Counted from the stretch's first letter, positions 11,860 to 26,223 are shown. The stretch: DNA of 64,000 bases from Verticillium longisporum (GCA_019188255.1 JAETXT010000004.1:4898001-4962000), one strand, 5' to 3'. The notes: generated from the letters alone by a model not told the origin. Program-made: numbers and translations.

Positions 11860-14800
11860 AATTAATATTACGTTTAATATAATATAGAATAGCTAGAGCT
11901 AGAGAAGTTAGGATCGATCTTATAAATAGTATATTTATTATATATAAGCTTATCGATTACGTTTTATAAATAATCGTAAGAGTATTATTTTATTTTTAAG
12001 TATTTTAGGATTCTTATATAAGCTTAATAGTAAGGAATTCCCCTATTACGTAATCTATAGGAGTACTATCTACTTCGAGTATCTTAAGACTCTTATAACT
12101 AAGATTATTATTAAGCTATATCGCTAATTATAAAACCCGAAAAACGAAGCTATATAGAATAATTAACTATTTATATTAGAGCTTATAAACTTAATAATAA
12201 TAAGCTCTTTAGATTATAATAATAGCTCTATAATAGAGCTAGAGAACGCTAAAAAGCTATAATAGGAGTTCGATATTATTTTAAAGGATATTAGTATTAT
12301 ACGCCTTATTTAGAGGGTTAAGAAGGATCTCGATATCGACTTTATTATAAATAGCGTAGAATTACGGTTCCTAGGATTATTAGATTTAATATCTATAGAT
12401 CTTAAGAGCGTTTAAATTATTAAAGTAATAAGCGTATACGGAAATATAAAGGGAGTTTACCTCTTAGAGGCGTTTATTAAAGATTTCTAAGGCTAGAGCG
12501 AAGAGGATTTCGATTCCTATAATTTAACGATCTCTTAAGCGCTAAAAGTATATTTTATAGATCGCGGGATCCCTCTTCTTAGAATAATAAACGTTAAAAT
12601 ATTAAAGAGACTAATTCTAATACTATTATAGGAAGAGATATTTAATATTAATATACTAGAGAGCGATACTAATTATAATTTAATACTCTATAGAGTAGAG
12701 GAATAAGGAGAATAATTAGGCGATAAATAATTACTTATAATAAAGACTATTTAATTATCCTAAAACCGAGTTATATAAAATAAGAGGATAGATCCCTATT
12801 AATTTCGTATTTTAAAGTTATCTAATTAATAGAGTAAGTAATCTAGTTAATAAGAGATTACGCTTTATTTATAATAAAATAAGACTTTACTTCTAAATAA
12901 TACCTAGAACCTATTAGCTTAGTATTATACTCTATTATTATATAAATCGGTAAACTTATTAATCGATAGAGCTATAATTAAGTAATTCGCTTCGCCTCTA
13001 GAATAAAGAGAGTAATTATTCTAAGGAGACTAATAATATCTTAAATAATAAGATATATATCTTTATAGATATATATAAGCTCTTATAAATCTAATATATA
13101 TAGCTCTACGTACTCTTCTTAAATATACTTTTAGGGTATATATAAGTTTTCTTCTTAGAATATATAAATAGGAGTATAAGAATCTAGTAAATATATTTAA
13201 AGATTAAATAATAATTCGATTTAGAGATTAATAGAGCTTAATATTATATAGACTAAAGCTCTATAATTTTCGATCCTATTATTATAGAGCCCGAGAGTAT
13301 AGGAAAGCTACGAATAGAAATTCTCTAGATCCTTCTAGATAGGCTTTAATAATACTAGAGAATATTTAGCCTAGTATTCCGGGAGGAGACCTATCTCTAT
13401 ATAAATACTCTAAGGGTAGTTTAAGGTATCCTAGAGCTAAAGATTATATTAATAAGGCCGGAGCGATCTTTTAATATACTATCCGCTTAGCTTAAGAGTA
13501 TACTAAAGGTAGAGGAGAATACTAAGACGCTTAGGCACTTCTATACTAATAGGCGTTATAGGGGCGGAGGTAGCTATCGCTAAATTAATAGAAAGGGAGA
13601 TTATAGGGAGTAGCTATTTCATAGAATTAATAATCGCTAAGATTCTAGGGTTTACTAAGATTCTAGGGCTAGAATCCGTAAATACTAGATATATTCTAAA
13701 CTAGACTATAGATCGATAAAGCACTCTCTTAAGGAATAATAATACTCGAAGGAGTAATAGAAACGTATATAGGAAGTATATAGGGATTAGTAGAAGGGAT
13801 ACTATTAATTCTTAATAGCTATAGAGCCTATTAAGAGCTTAGATTCTGAAGATTTAGAGGGGCTAAGAGTAGAGGATCCTTATAAATCTAATCCTAAAAG
13901 CGAATTAATAAATGCCTATATAATATACTTCCTAATAAATAAATCGTTCCAATATAGGATTAGAGGGAGTAATCGAGAGGCTAAAAGGATAGCTCTAATA
14001 GAATAGCTATTTAGCTAATATTAGATTAATAATATTTCTATATAATATAGTATTATCCTAGATATAGGTATAGTATTAGTTTCTATAATAGGAGCTTCGT
14101 AGACTAGGGCCCTAATAGCCCCAGTTCTAGGCTTAATAATTAATAAATAGGGAATAAGGGCTAGAGTAAGATTTAGAATAGGAAATATAATATCTATTAT
14201 AGAGGAGATTACTATTCTAATATTAATTAAGAGAATTACGTTCTATATTATCCTAATAAATACCCTATTCTTACTTTATATTAAGGATATAGATAATCTC
14301 GGAATCTATTTAGATAATATATATAACGAGCTAGTAAAGCGTATCGGGGAGCTCTAAGAGTATATACCTATTTTCCGTAAATAGGGCTATCCTTAATTCT
14401 TCTTAGATACGAAAACCTATACTAGTTTAAGGATTATATATATAATAAGAGTAGAGAGTAATAGAATAATATTTCTAATAGAAGTAGAGCTCTATTAAGT
14501 TTATAAGCGTTTTAGTTATTTATTAATTAAGAAATTATAGAATTTATTCTAGAGAGTAGATTATAATATAGACTAGAACGCTTTAGAGCTAATAAACTAC
14601 TTCTATTATTATTATTAGATTAAAGGGAAATCTCTATAACGCTTTAGGTTCGCTTTAAAATTAAATATCGACTTTAATTATAAGATTTTAATCGATATTA
14701 TATATTTAGATAGAAAGCCCGTTCTTTATATAATCGATATAAATATTAGATTCTAATCTATAACTTTTATTCCTAATTTTATAGCTTATATAATATAGGA

Positions 14801-17005
14801 GGCATTTAAGAGGTACTAATTAGATATATACCTAGGCCCTCTAGACGTTATAATTATTAATACTAGAATTAACTTCGTTTCTATAGAATTTAGGGTAGAA
14901 GTATACCTCTTAGGTATAACCTATTATTAGATCCTTATAGAGGCCTATTAATTAATAAATAAGGTTAAGAGCTATTATAAGCCGATATATAGAGCGTATA
15001 AGATCTTAAAGGCTAAATCTTATAATACGAGCTTAGAATCGCTATTCTAGGGACTAGTTAAAGCAGTAAACGATACCGTTAAGCTTAACGGTCTAGTATT
15101 AATACTATTTATATTTAGGGCTACATTTAGGATAACTATTAATTTAGTATTTATAGTAATTTAAGTATAATACGTTAAAGCTATTAATAAAGCGATAGTA
15201 GAATTATAGTGAATAGTTATTAAGCGGAAAATTAATAATATATTCAATATATATAATAAACTAGATATAAAATAGTTATTATTAAGATCGTTAGAGCTAG
15301 GAAGTAGCGTTCTTATATTCTAAGAATAGGAGAAATAGATTAATCCTTATAAGGTTATATTAATTTTCTAATATAATAATTATAATTAATATAGTTAATA
15401 GGTTAATAGAGTTTAGAGGAATATATATTAAGTTATATAATAGATCGCTAAATTAGGAAATTAAGGAGATAATTATAGTCCGAACTCTAGAGGTATTTAT
15501 ATTAGAGACCCTAGAACTATTTAAATATCTAGAGCTAATTTAGCTATATTAATATAGAAGACCTAGGAAATTAACGATAATACGTACTTAGAATCTATTA
15601 TAGGTAGTTTCTATAGATCGTAAGAATAATACGACTAGGGGTTTATAGATCGAACGTTAATTTATTATAAAGAAGGAATAATAGGGTTATAACTTAGCTA
15701 TTAAATTATATAATAAAGGTAGGATAACGACCCTTAGGAAGCTATTTAAGTAATCCGATTAAGAGGAGATCGATTTACTCTTAATAATAGGAATAATCGT
15801 ACTAATTAGTAAATCCGTATTCCCTAATATTAGGATCTTTAGATATTAGTTTATAAAAGAGGTAAAAGGCCTCCCTTAAGCTTTATACGAGAAGTTAAGA
15901 TTAGTAGTTTAGGGGTATAGCGATTAGGAGAAGACGACCTTATTAACGTAATCGCTTATAATTATACGATATAGTTAACGATTAATCCTAGTAATTATAT
16001 CGATATTATAGGAATATAGCTAATAGCTAATACTCTAGGATATTAATTAAGCTTATACTTAGAGCGCTACGGATCTACTATATAACGTTCTACTATATAT
16101 CCCTAAAGAGCTATAATATAAATACTTTAACGATACTATTTTCTATATTATTAAGCTATTTCTATAGAATTATAGAGTTAGGCCTCTATTAATTTATAAC
16201 CTATTAGTAGTATTATAGAGAGCGCTTAATAATAGTTCTAATAGGCTATAATCTATATCTCCTATTAACTAGAGCTAGAGAGAGCTTTAGATTAATCGGA
16301 ATATAAACTAATAATACCCTAAACCTTAGAGAGCCTATATTTATAGAAAGGGAGTAAGTAGAGCTCTTAAGAGCTAGTTTCTAAGCGAAGCCTACTTCTA
16401 TCTTAAACGCTAATTTAGAGGGCATCTTTAATAGCTATATTATTAAAGTCGGAACTAATAATCTTAAGATTCTATAGAAAGGTTAAAGTAATCGATTGGA
16501 ACAAGTAACCCTAAGGATATTAGATTTAGAGTAGTAATTTATCGCCTAGAGAGCTCGTAGTATATATATAGCTTCTATTTATTAATTCAAAGTAGCTTTC
16601 GATTTCGCTATAACCTCTTAAGCTAGGACCCTAGAGAAGGACGATTTTAAATAGCTTAATAAATATATATAATAATAGATCGATAATATAGACCGTAGCA
16701 TAAATTATATATACCTCGATCTATTAACTGCTTAATTATATATATTTATTAATAGCTCTTTCGCTAATAATAAGGACCTTAATTCTTAGATCGAATTTAT
16801 TATCCTCTTTAATAATAAACGTTCTTATAATTAAGAGAATACGTTTATAGTATATAGTAATATTCTTTATTAATAATCTATTAAGTATAAATAGGTTATA
16901 TATTTAGTTCTAGCTAGCGAAATTTATAATATAGTTAATAGTTTTAATATAATATATATCCTTAAATAGACGCTCTAGAAGATCTATAAATACCTAGATT
17001 TACTA
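11860..17005 (+). mobile_element. Degenerate Ty1/copia retrotransposon (left arm)
   Basis: The domain order is that of copia. Gag-like sequence lies at about 11.9-13.3 kb. A zinc-binding pre-integrase region lies at about 14487-14665. The integrase core (the DIYLGP...D segment and a region resembling WSIGKVE) runs to about 15.4 kb. A reverse transcriptase region with a Y-RPP-ELxxKY motif lies near 16100. A copia RNase H region (resembling KRVTRSVLASEIY) runs to the arm end at 17005, where it is cut. RIP has introduced stops throughout. The mirror copy is 20367-25515 on the minus strand. I identify the order from the integrase and RT segments; the gag part is inferred from position. Confidence 0.78.
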
Positions 17006-18281
17006 ATAGAAATAGAGCTCTATTAAATTTATAAACGTTTTAGCTATTTATTAATTAAGAAATTATAGAATCTATTCTAAAGAATAAGCTATAATATAGA
17101 CTAGAATATTTTAAAGCTAATAAACTGCTTCTATTATTATTATTAAAATAAAGGGAAATCTCTATAATATTTTAAGTTTACCCTAAAATTAAATATTAAC
17201 TTTAATTATAAGATTTTAATCGACATTATATACTTAGATAGAAAGCCCATTCTTTATATAATCGATATAAGTACTAGATTCTAATTTATAACTTTTATTC
17301 TTAATTTTATAGCTCATATAATATAGGAGGTACTTAAGAGGTATTAATTAAATATATACCTAGGCCCTCTAGATATCGTAACCGTTAACGCTAGAACTAA
17401 CTTCGTTTCTATAGAATTTAGGGTAGAGGTACGCCTCCTAAGTATAACCTATTATTAGATCCCTATAGAGGCCTATTAATTAATAAATAAAGTTAAGAAT
17501 TATTATAAGCCGATATATAGAGCGTACGAGATCTTAAAAGCTAAATCTTATAACACGAGCCTAGAATCGCTATTCTAAGGAGCTATTAAAATAGTAAACG
17601 ATATTACTAGGCTTAACGATCTAATATTAATATTATTTATATTTAGGGCTATACTTAGGATAACCGTTAACTTAATATTTATAATAGTTTAAGCGTAATA
17701 TATTAAAGCTATTAATAAAATAATAATAAAACTATAGCGAATAATTACTAAATAGAAGGTTAATAATATATTAAATATATATAATAGACTAGATATAAAA
17801 TAATTATTATTAAGATCGCTAGAGCTAGGAAATAGTATTCTTATATTCTAAGAATAGGAGAAATAGATTAACCTTTATAAAATTATATCGATTTCTAATA
17901 TAATAATTATAATTAATATAGTTAATAGCTTAATAGAGTTTAAAGGAATATATATTAAGCTATATAATAGATTACTAGATTAAGAAACTAAGGAGATAAT
18001 TATAGTCCGAACTCTAAAAGTATTTATATTAGAGACCCTAGAACTATTTAAATATCTAGAGCTAATTTAACTATATTAATATAGAAGACTTAGGAAATTA
18101 ACGATAATATATACCTAGAATCTATTATAAATAGTTTCTATAGATTATAAGAATAATACGATTAAAGGTTTATAGATCGAATATTAATTTATTATAAAGA
18201 GGGAATAATAGTGTTATAACCTAGCTATTAAACTATATTATAAGGGTAGAATAACGATTCCTAGGAAGCTATTTAAGTAAT
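17006..18281 (+). mobile_element. Second copia integrase fragment in palindrome centre
   Basis: This is a direct, diverged repeat of about 14486-15765 in the left arm. It covers the same zinc-binding region and integrase core and ends at the same short motif (aagctatttaagtaat). It differs from the arm copy by many C-to-T and G-to-A changes, so it is an older, separately RIPed copy and not part of the palindrome duplication. It starts exactly where arm pairing stops and ends where an LTR begins. Confidence 0.8.
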
Positions 18282-18566
18282 TATTAAGAGGGCTTCACTA
18301 CTTATATAAACCCTAATCTAGTACTTCCGCTATGCTTGCGAGCTCTAAATAGGTAGGGTATCTAATAAGCCTTATAATAGGTTAGTTCTTGATTATTATC
18401 TGCTTCTCTAAGTTACTACTACCTACGTAAGTTAGATATACCTATCTACTCTTAGCGATCACGTAAGCTATAGTTTACGTACTCCTAAGAGTAGTGGATC
18501 CTAGATATCCTAGATATCTTAGATATTACTATCCTAATTATAGAGTTCCCTAATATTAGTTTAATA
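18282..18566 (+). repeat. RIPed LTR in palindrome centre
   Basis: This 285-bp LTR starts TATTAAGAGGGC and ends TTTAATA. It is collinear with the solo LTR at 1895-2180 and mutated in the RIP direction. The flanking 5-mers (GTAAT and CTAGC) do not match, so it is not a simple solo insertion. It may be the end of a larger rearranged element. Confidence 0.75.
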
Positions 18567-19281
18567 CTAGCTCTTCTTTTCTTTATAGGTAGAATAGCCG
18601 TAAGAACTAATATTAGGAGCTATTGCTAGGGTTAATAGCTACTCTAACGTACCTATAATTCTCTAGTCTCTAGCGCATTAGATCTATTCTTCTAGCCTTA
18701 AAATAAATAACCTAATAATAGGAAATAATAATTAGAAATAAGGAAAACGTAGCTTAAACCTACTATTCCTATAAGTATTAGGCCTCTAGTTCCTAGCGCC
18801 TTAGAGTAATAGTATTACTTATAAATAGCTCTCTAAGGAAATAAATTAAGCTATAATTTAAATAATAGGAATAAGCCTCTAAATCCTAGAAATAAAGGAA
18901 ATAAATTAGAATCTAATAAATAGCGCTCTTATAATTACTAAATATATACTCCTAAGGCCTCTAAATCCCTAATACGCTAATAGAATATAATAGAATAATT
19001 ATTAGCTTTTCATAGAATCTACTAGAATAATTCCTAATAAATTAAATTACCCTTTAATAGGAATAATAGGATTAAACTACTTTAATTAAATAGGATTTAT
19101 AGAAGATCTATATATCCTATTAATAAGTTTTAGTAATTCTATTAACCTTTCTCTCTCCCTATATCGACTTCTTTAATTTCTATAGGCTAGCCTAATATAC
19201 GTAAATAATACTCGTATAATTAGTAAATATTTATTTTTACTACTTTTATTTATTTATTTTTTCTCTCGTCCTAATATCGAT
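18567..19281. other. No recognisable gene; RIPed sequence
   Basis: About 0.7 kb of A+T-rich DNA after the LTR. It ends in a T-rich run (about 19230-19265) just before the ATG of the next broken ORF. Short motifs recur loosely (for example aggcctctag near 18780 and 18955), but no domain or terminus was identified. Confidence 0.4.
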
Positions 19282-19970
19282 AATGCCTCTTAAGTATAAG
19301 ACCTTTACCCCTAAAGCCCTTAAGGCTAAGAGAGTAGCTAAGCGTAAGAATATAGTCGGCATTAATTATAGGAGCTATTAATCTAATATATAATATATAT
19401 ACGTAGTAATATTCGTAAGGTTCCCTATCTAGGTTACTTTAAATCTTATTTTATAAGTAAGTAAATTAAAATTAGCGCTTTAAGCGTATATTACGATCTC
19501 GATCCTAAGGGATCTCGTTATTATAAATATACCTCTAAGTATTCTTATAAGCTAATATAAGTTCTCGCGATCTATATTTCCTATATCTATAGCTCTAATA
19601 AGTATTATCTTTAATCTTATTAATATATTTAAGCTTATTATAAAGTTTTTAGCTATCTAAGATAAAAAGAATTAAGCTATAAATTCCTATTCCTTTCTAT
19701 TCCTCTAATTATCTAATTATATAATTAATTAATAGTATAATTATAGGATCTAGAGAAATAGTATACTATTATTAAGGGTATATTATAGATTATTAAGGAG
19801 GAGGACGTTAAAAGGGGTAACGACCTTAATAAAGACCTTAATAGTCTTAATAATACTGACTATAAAGTAGCTAAGCGGGCTATAGCTCTATAGCTCTTCG
19901 ATTACCTTTAATAGGATTCTTTAGAGTAATCGGACTCGGATTCCGAGATATCTGAAGCCGAGGCCTAATC
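19282..19970 (+). pseudogene. RIPed ORF A in palindrome centre, unknown protein
   Basis: An ATG opens a Lys/Arg-rich N-terminus (MPLKYKTF..., then KAKRVAKRKN). The reading continues with several TAG and TAA codons and one frame change near 19420, and ends in an acidic Ser/Asp/Glu stretch at about 19925-19965. A basic N-terminus with an acidic C-terminus could suit a nucleic-acid-associated or transposon accessory protein, but I recognise no family. It lies only in the unpaired centre of the palindrome. Confidence 0.35.
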
Positions 19971-20059
19971 GCTATATAGCGGATCGGTTACTTTACTAAT
20001 TTAATAATTAAAGGGTAGCTATTTTTACTATTTTAATAATCGTACTATTTTTAAGGAAT

Positions 20060-20366
20060 TATGAATTTTAATTATATTTATACTTTAACTATTCTTTTCT
20101 TAACGTTTAACTTAACCTTTAATCTTAATTATAACTTCGTTAAAGCTTACGAGAGCTTCTAGTATTTAGTTTAGAGCTCCTTTAATTATTATATCTATAG
20201 GATTATCCCCTCCTACGATCTAGCGAATTTCGTTAACTTCGTATTCTTTATAGCTTTATTATAAAGCTATAAGATCTATTATTAAGCGTTTCTCTATAAT
20301 TACGCTTAATTAAATAAAGTATTAATAGAGCGAGAAGCTATTAATATAGATAATTATTTATAAGAA
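20060..20366 (+). pseudogene. RIPed ORF B in palindrome centre, unknown protein
   Basis: An ATG near 20060 opens about 100 codons. The N-terminus is hydrophobic (ILFLTFNLTFN), which could be a signal peptide or membrane segment. One or two TAG codons interrupt it, and it runs up to the start of the right arm at 20367, where it is cut off. Its function is unknown. It follows ORF A closely in the same direction. Confidence 0.3.
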
Positions 20367-23300
20367 TAGTAAATCTAGGTATTTATAGATCTTCTAGAGC
20401 GTCTATTTAAGGATATATATTATATTAAAACTATTAACTATATTATAAATTTCGCTAGCTAGAACTAAATATATAACCTATTTATACTTAATAGATTATT
20501 AATAAAGAATATTACTATATACTATAAACGTATTCTCTTAATTATAAGAACGTTTATTATTAAAGAGGATAATAAATTCGATCTAAGAATTAAGGTCCTT
20601 ATTATTAGCGAAAGAGCTATTAATAAATATATATAATTAAGCAGTTAATAGATCGAGGTATATATAATTTATGCTACGGTCTATATTATCGATCTATTAT
20701 TATATATATTTATTAAGCTATTTAAAATCGTCCTTCTCTAGGGTCCTAGCTTAAGAGGTTATAGCGAAATCGAAAGCTACTTTGAATTAATAAATAGAAG
20801 CTATATATATACTACGAGCTCTCTAGGCGATAAATTACTACTCTAAATCTAATATCCTTAGGGTTACTTGTTCCAATCGATTACTTTAACCTTTCTATAG
20901 AATCTTAAGATTATTAGTTCCGACTTTAATAATATAGCTATTAAAGATGCCCTCTAAATTAGCGTTTAAGATAGAAGTAGGCTTCGCTTAGAAACTAGCT
21001 CTTAAGAGCTCTACTTACTCCCTTTCTATAAATATAGGCTCTCTAAGGTTTAGGGTATTATTAGTTTATATTCCGATTAATCTAAAGCTCTCTCTAGCTC
21101 TAGTTAATAGGAGATATAGATTATAGCCTATTAGAACTATTATTAAGCGCTCTCTATAATACTACTAATAGGTTATAAATTAATAGAGGCCTAACTCTAT
21201 AATTCTATAGAAATAGCTTAATAATATAGAAAATAGTATCGTTAAAGTATTTATATTATAGCTCTTTAGGGATATATAGTAGAACGTTATATAGTAGATC
21301 CGTAGCGCTCTAAGTATAAGCTTAATTAATATCCTAGAGTATTAGCTATTAGCTATATTCCTATAATATCGATATAATTACTAGGATTAATCGTTAACTA
21401 TATCGTATAATTATAAGCGATTACGTTAATAAGGTCGTCTTCTCCTAATCGCTATACCCCTAAACTACTAATCTTAACTTCTCGTATAAAGCTTAAGGGA
21501 GGCCTTTTACCTCTTTTATAAACTAATATCTAAAGATCCTAATATTAGGGAATACGGATTTACTAATTAGTACGATTATTCCTATTATTAAGAGTAAATC
21601 GATCTCCTCTTAATCGGATTACTTAAATAGCTTCCTAAGGGTCGTTATCCTACCTTTATTATATAATTTAATAGCTAAGTTATAACCCTATTATTCCTTC
21701 TTTATAATAAATTAACGTTCGATCTATAAACCCCTAGTCGTATTATTCTTACGATCTATAGAAACTACCTATAATAGATTCTAAGTACGTATTATCGTTA
21801 ATTTCCTAGGTCTTCTATATTAATATAGCTAAATTAGCTCTAGATATTTAAATAGTTCTAGGGTCTCTAATATAAATACCTCTAGAGTTCGGACTATAAT
21901 TATCTCCTTAATTTCCTAATTTAGCGATCTATTATATAACTTAATATATATTCCTCTAAACTCTATTAACCTATTAACTATATTAATTATAATTATTATA
22001 TTAGAAAATTAATATAACCTTATAAGGATTAATCTATTTCTCCTATTCTTAGAATATAAGAACGCTACTTCCTAGCTCTAACGATCTTAATAATAACTAT
22101 TTTATATCTAGTTTATTATATATATTGAATATATTATTAATTTTCCGCTTAATAACTATTCACTATAATTCTACTATCGCTTTATTAATAGCTTTAACGT
22201 ATTATACTTAAATTACTATAAATACTAAATTAATAGTTATCCTAAATGTAGCCCTAAATATAAATAGTATTAATACTAGACCGTTAAGCTTAACGGTATC
22301 GTTTACTGCTTTAACTAGTCCCTAGAATAGCGATTCTAAGCTCGTATTATAAGATTTAGCCTTTAAGATCTTATACGCTCTATATATCGGCTTATAATAG
22401 CTCTTAACCTTATTTATTAATTAATAGGCCTCTATAAGGATCTAATAATAGGTTATACCTAAGAGGTATACTTCTACCCTAAATTCTATAGAAACGAAGT
22501 TAATTCTAGTATTAATAATTATAACGTCTAGAGGGCCTAGGTATATATCTAATTAGTACCTCTTAAATGCCTCCTATATTATATAAGCTATAAAATTAGG
22601 AATAAAAGTTATAGATTAGAATCTAATATTTATATCGATTATATAAAGAACGGGCTTTCTATCTAAATATATAATATCGATTAAAATCTTATAATTAAAG
22701 TCGATATTTAATTTTAAAGCGAACCTAAAGCGTTATAGAGATTTCCCTTTAATCTAATAATAATAATAGAAGTAGTTTATTAGCTCTAAAGCGTTCTAGT
22801 CTATATTATAATCTACTCTCTAGAATAAATTCTATAATTTCTTAATTAATAAATAACTAAAACGCTTATAAACTTAATAGAGCTCTACTTCTATTAGAAA
22901 TATTATTCTATTACTCTCTACTCTTATTATATATATAATCCTTAAACTAGTATAGGTTTTCGTATCTAAGAAGAATTAAGGATAGCCCTATTTACGGAAA
23001 ATAGGTATATACTCTTAGAGCTCCCCGATACGCTTTACTAGCTCGTTATATATATTATCTAAATAGATTCCGAGATTATCTATATCCTTAATATAAAGTA
23101 AGAATAGGGTATTTATTAGGATAATATAGAACGTAATTCTCTTAATTAATATTAGAATAGTAATCTCCTCTATAATAGATATTATATTTCCTATTCTAAA
23201 TCTTACTCTAGCCCTTATTCCCTATTTATTAATTATTAAGCCTAGAACTGGGGCTATTAGGGCCCTAGTCTACGAAGCTCCTATTATAGAAACTAATACT

Positions 23301-25515
23301 ATACCTATATCTAGGATAATACTATATTATATAGAAATATTATTAATCTAATATTAGCTAAATAGCTATTCTATTAGAGCTATCCTTTTAGCCTCTCGAT
23401 TACTCCCTCTAATCCTATATTGGAACGATTTATTTATTAGGAAGTATATTATATAGGCATTTATTAATTCGCTTTTAGGATTAGATTTATAAGGATCCTC
23501 TACTCTTAGCCCCTCTAAATCTTCAGAATCTAAGCTCTTAATAGGCTCTATAGCTATTAAGAATTAATAGTATCCCTTCTACTAATCCCTATATACTTCC
23601 TATATACGTTTCTATTACTCCTTCGAGTATTATTATTCCTTAAGAGAGTGCTTTATCGATCTATAGTCTAGTTTAGAATATATCTAGTATTTACGGATTC
23701 TAGCCCTAGAATCTTAGTAAACCCTAGAATCTTAGCGATTATTAATTCTATGAAATAGCTACTCCCTATAATCTCCCTTTCTATTAATTTAGCGATAGCT
23801 ACCTCCGCCCCTATAACGCCTATTAGTATAGAAGTGCCTAAGCGTCTTAGTATTCTCCTCTACCTTTAGTATACTCTTAAGCTAAGCGGATAGTATATTA
23901 AAAGATCGCTCCGGCCTTATTAATATAATCTTTAGCTCTAGGATACCTTAAACTACCCTTAGAGTATTTATATAGAGATAGGTCTCCTCCCGGAATACTA
24001 GGCTAAATATTCTCTAGTATTATTAAAGCCTATCTAGAAGGATCTAGAGAATTTCTATTCGTAGCTTTCCTATACTCTCGGGCTCTATAATAATAGGATC
24101 GAAAATTATAGAGCTTTAGTCTATATAATATTAAGCTCTATTAATCTCTAAATCGAATTATTATTTAATCTTTAAATATATTTACTAGATTCTTATACTC
24201 CTATTTATATATTCTAAGAAGAAAACTTATATATACCCTAAAAGTATATTTAAGAAGAGTACGTAGAGCTATATATATTAGATTTATAAGAGCTTATATA
24301 TATCTATAAAGATATATATCTTATTATTTAAGATATTATTAGTCTCCTTAGAATAATTACTCTCTTTATTCTAGAGGCGAAGCGAATTACTTAATTATAG
24401 CTCTATCGATTAATAAGTTTACCGATTTATATAATAATAGAGTATAATACTAAGCTAATAGGTTCTAGGTATTATTTAGAAGTAAAGTCTTATTTTATTA
24501 TAAATAAAGCGTAATCTCTTATTAACTAGATTACTTACTCTATTAATTAGATAACTTTAAAATACGAAATTAATAGGGATCTATCCTCTTATTTTATATA
24601 ACTCGGTTTTAGGATAATTAAATAGTCTTTATTATAAGTAATTATTTATCGCCTAATTATTCTCCTTATTCCTCTACTCTATAGAGTATTAAATTATAAT
24701 TAGTATCGCTCTCTAGTATATTAATATTAAATATCTCTTCCTATAATAGTATTAGAATTAGTCTCTTTAATATTTTAACGTTTATTATTCTAAGAAGAGG
24801 GATCCCGCGATCTATAAAATATACTTTTAGCGCTTAAGAGATCGTTAAATTATAGGAATCGAAATCCTCTTCGCTCTAGCCTTAGAAATCTTTAATAAAC
24901 GCCTCTAAGAGGTAAACTCCCTTTATATTTCCGTATACGCTTATTACTTTAATAATTTAAACGCTCTTAAGATCTATAGATATTAAATCTAATAATCCTA
25001 GGAACCGTAATTCTACGCTATTTATAATAAAGTCGATATCGAGATCCTTCTTAACCCTCTAAATAAGGCGTATAATACTAATATCCTTTAAAATAATATC
25101 GAACTCCTATTATAGCTTTTTAGCGTTCTCTAGCTCTATTATAGAGCTATTATTATAATCTAAAGAGCTTATTATTATTAAGTTTATAAAGCTCTAATAT
25201 AAATAGTTAATTATTCTATATAGCTTCGTTTTTCGGGTTTTATAATTAGCGATATAGCTTAATAATAATCTTAGTTATAAGAGTCTTAAGATACTCGAAG
25301 TAGATAGTACTCCTATAGATTACGTAATAGGGGAATTCCTTACTATTAAGCTTATATAAGAATCCTAAAATACTTAAAAATAAAATAATACTCTTACGAT
25401 TATTTATAAAACGTAATCGATAAGCTTATATATAATAAATATACTATTTATAAGATCGATCCTAACTTCTCTAGCTCTAGCTATTCTATATTATATTAAA
25501 CGTAATATTAATTAA
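20367..25515 (-). mobile_element. Degenerate Ty1/copia retrotransposon (right arm)
   Basis: This is the mirror of 11860-17005. RNase H lies at the inner end (20367-20770), reverse transcriptase at about 21.0-21.6 kb, integrase at about 22.0-22.9 kb and gag-like sequence towards 25.4 kb, all on the minus strand. It is identical to the left-arm copy in the segments compared, including each RIP-type stop. Confidence 0.78.
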
Positions 25516-25612
25516 TATTAAGAGGGCTTTATTATTTATGTAAACCTTAATCTAGTATTTCCGCTATATTTACGAGCTCTAAATAGGTAAAGTATCTAAT
25601 AAGCCTTATAAT
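25516..25612 (+). repeat. Truncated LTR (first ~97 bp), right arm
   Basis: This is the mirror of 11761-11857. It begins TATTAAGAGGGC and stops abruptly at 25612, where LTR-like sequence of another family begins. Confidence 0.7.
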
Positions 25613-26221
25613 ATGGTCGTGGTCACGGGGACCGATGATCTTAGATCTCAAATACTCGATTAATAGTATTGTATTAAGATGTCCCTCCCTATTAAGGGGG
25701 ATATAGGGGTTCTCTATATATTATAATCCCTAGTTATATAACTAGGATTCGTGAAGGCTAGTTATTACGGTTCTGTAATCACCGTACCGTAATCGCTTAG
25801 CAGTGATCACGGTCCTATAATTACCGACGGGGATTACCTTCTTATGATTACCGACCTGTAATTACGTAATAGGATCTACCTAATTACCTATCCACTATAC
25901 CTATAATAAATACCCCGCTATAAAAGCTATTACGTCCTCATAGGCTCTATTATAATTATAGTAGTTCTATAAGGACCGTTAGGCTATTAGCTTTATAGCG
26001 GCTAGGCTATAGAGGTCTATAGTAAAACCTTAAATAAAGGAAATACTAGCTAGGATAGGGGAAGAGGGTATATAAGGAGGTATATAAAGATATAAAAGGA
26101 AACGGGTATAGGGGCGTTAGCCTAGTTAGCTAGGAAAGCAGGGTATAACGCGGATAATATATAAACTACTAGGATATAGAAGGGGTAGGGTTAGGGTAAC
26201 TATCTATAGGATTCTTAAGCG
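25613..26221. repeat. LTR-like or regulatory segment (right arm)
   Basis: This is the mirror of about 11152-11760. On the plus strand it shows TATATAAGGAGG and TATATAAAG boxes near 26070-26090 and the palindromic GTRATYAC cluster near 25775-25865. It is interrupted by the pogo element at 26224. Confidence 0.4.
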
Positions 26222-26223
26222 TA

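Larger units (their letters stand above)
1..17005 (+). repeat. Left arm of giant inverted repeat
   Basis: Reading this arm forward gives the same sequence as the reverse complement of 39230 down to 20367, apart from the pogo insertion in the right arm. Anchor pairs are 1/39230, 1895/37336, 3103/36128, 6474/32760, 11151/28083 and 17005/20367. The index sum moves only from 39231 to 39234 over the first 6.5 kb, through one-base homopolymer differences near 3321, 3411 and 6376. I saw no substitution in the segments compared. Pairing stops at 17005, where the left strand goes on into a copia integrase fragment and the right strand into unrelated sequence. The outer limit lies beyond the window start. 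The DNA is RIPed throughout: CpA and TpG are almost absent while CpG, CpC and CpT remain. Confidence 0.95.

Noticed and set aside
18282..18566. Independent solo-LTR insertion in the palindrome centre
   Set aside because: The flanking 5-mers do not match and homology to copia stops at its edge, so a rearranged junction fits better than a simple solo LTR.
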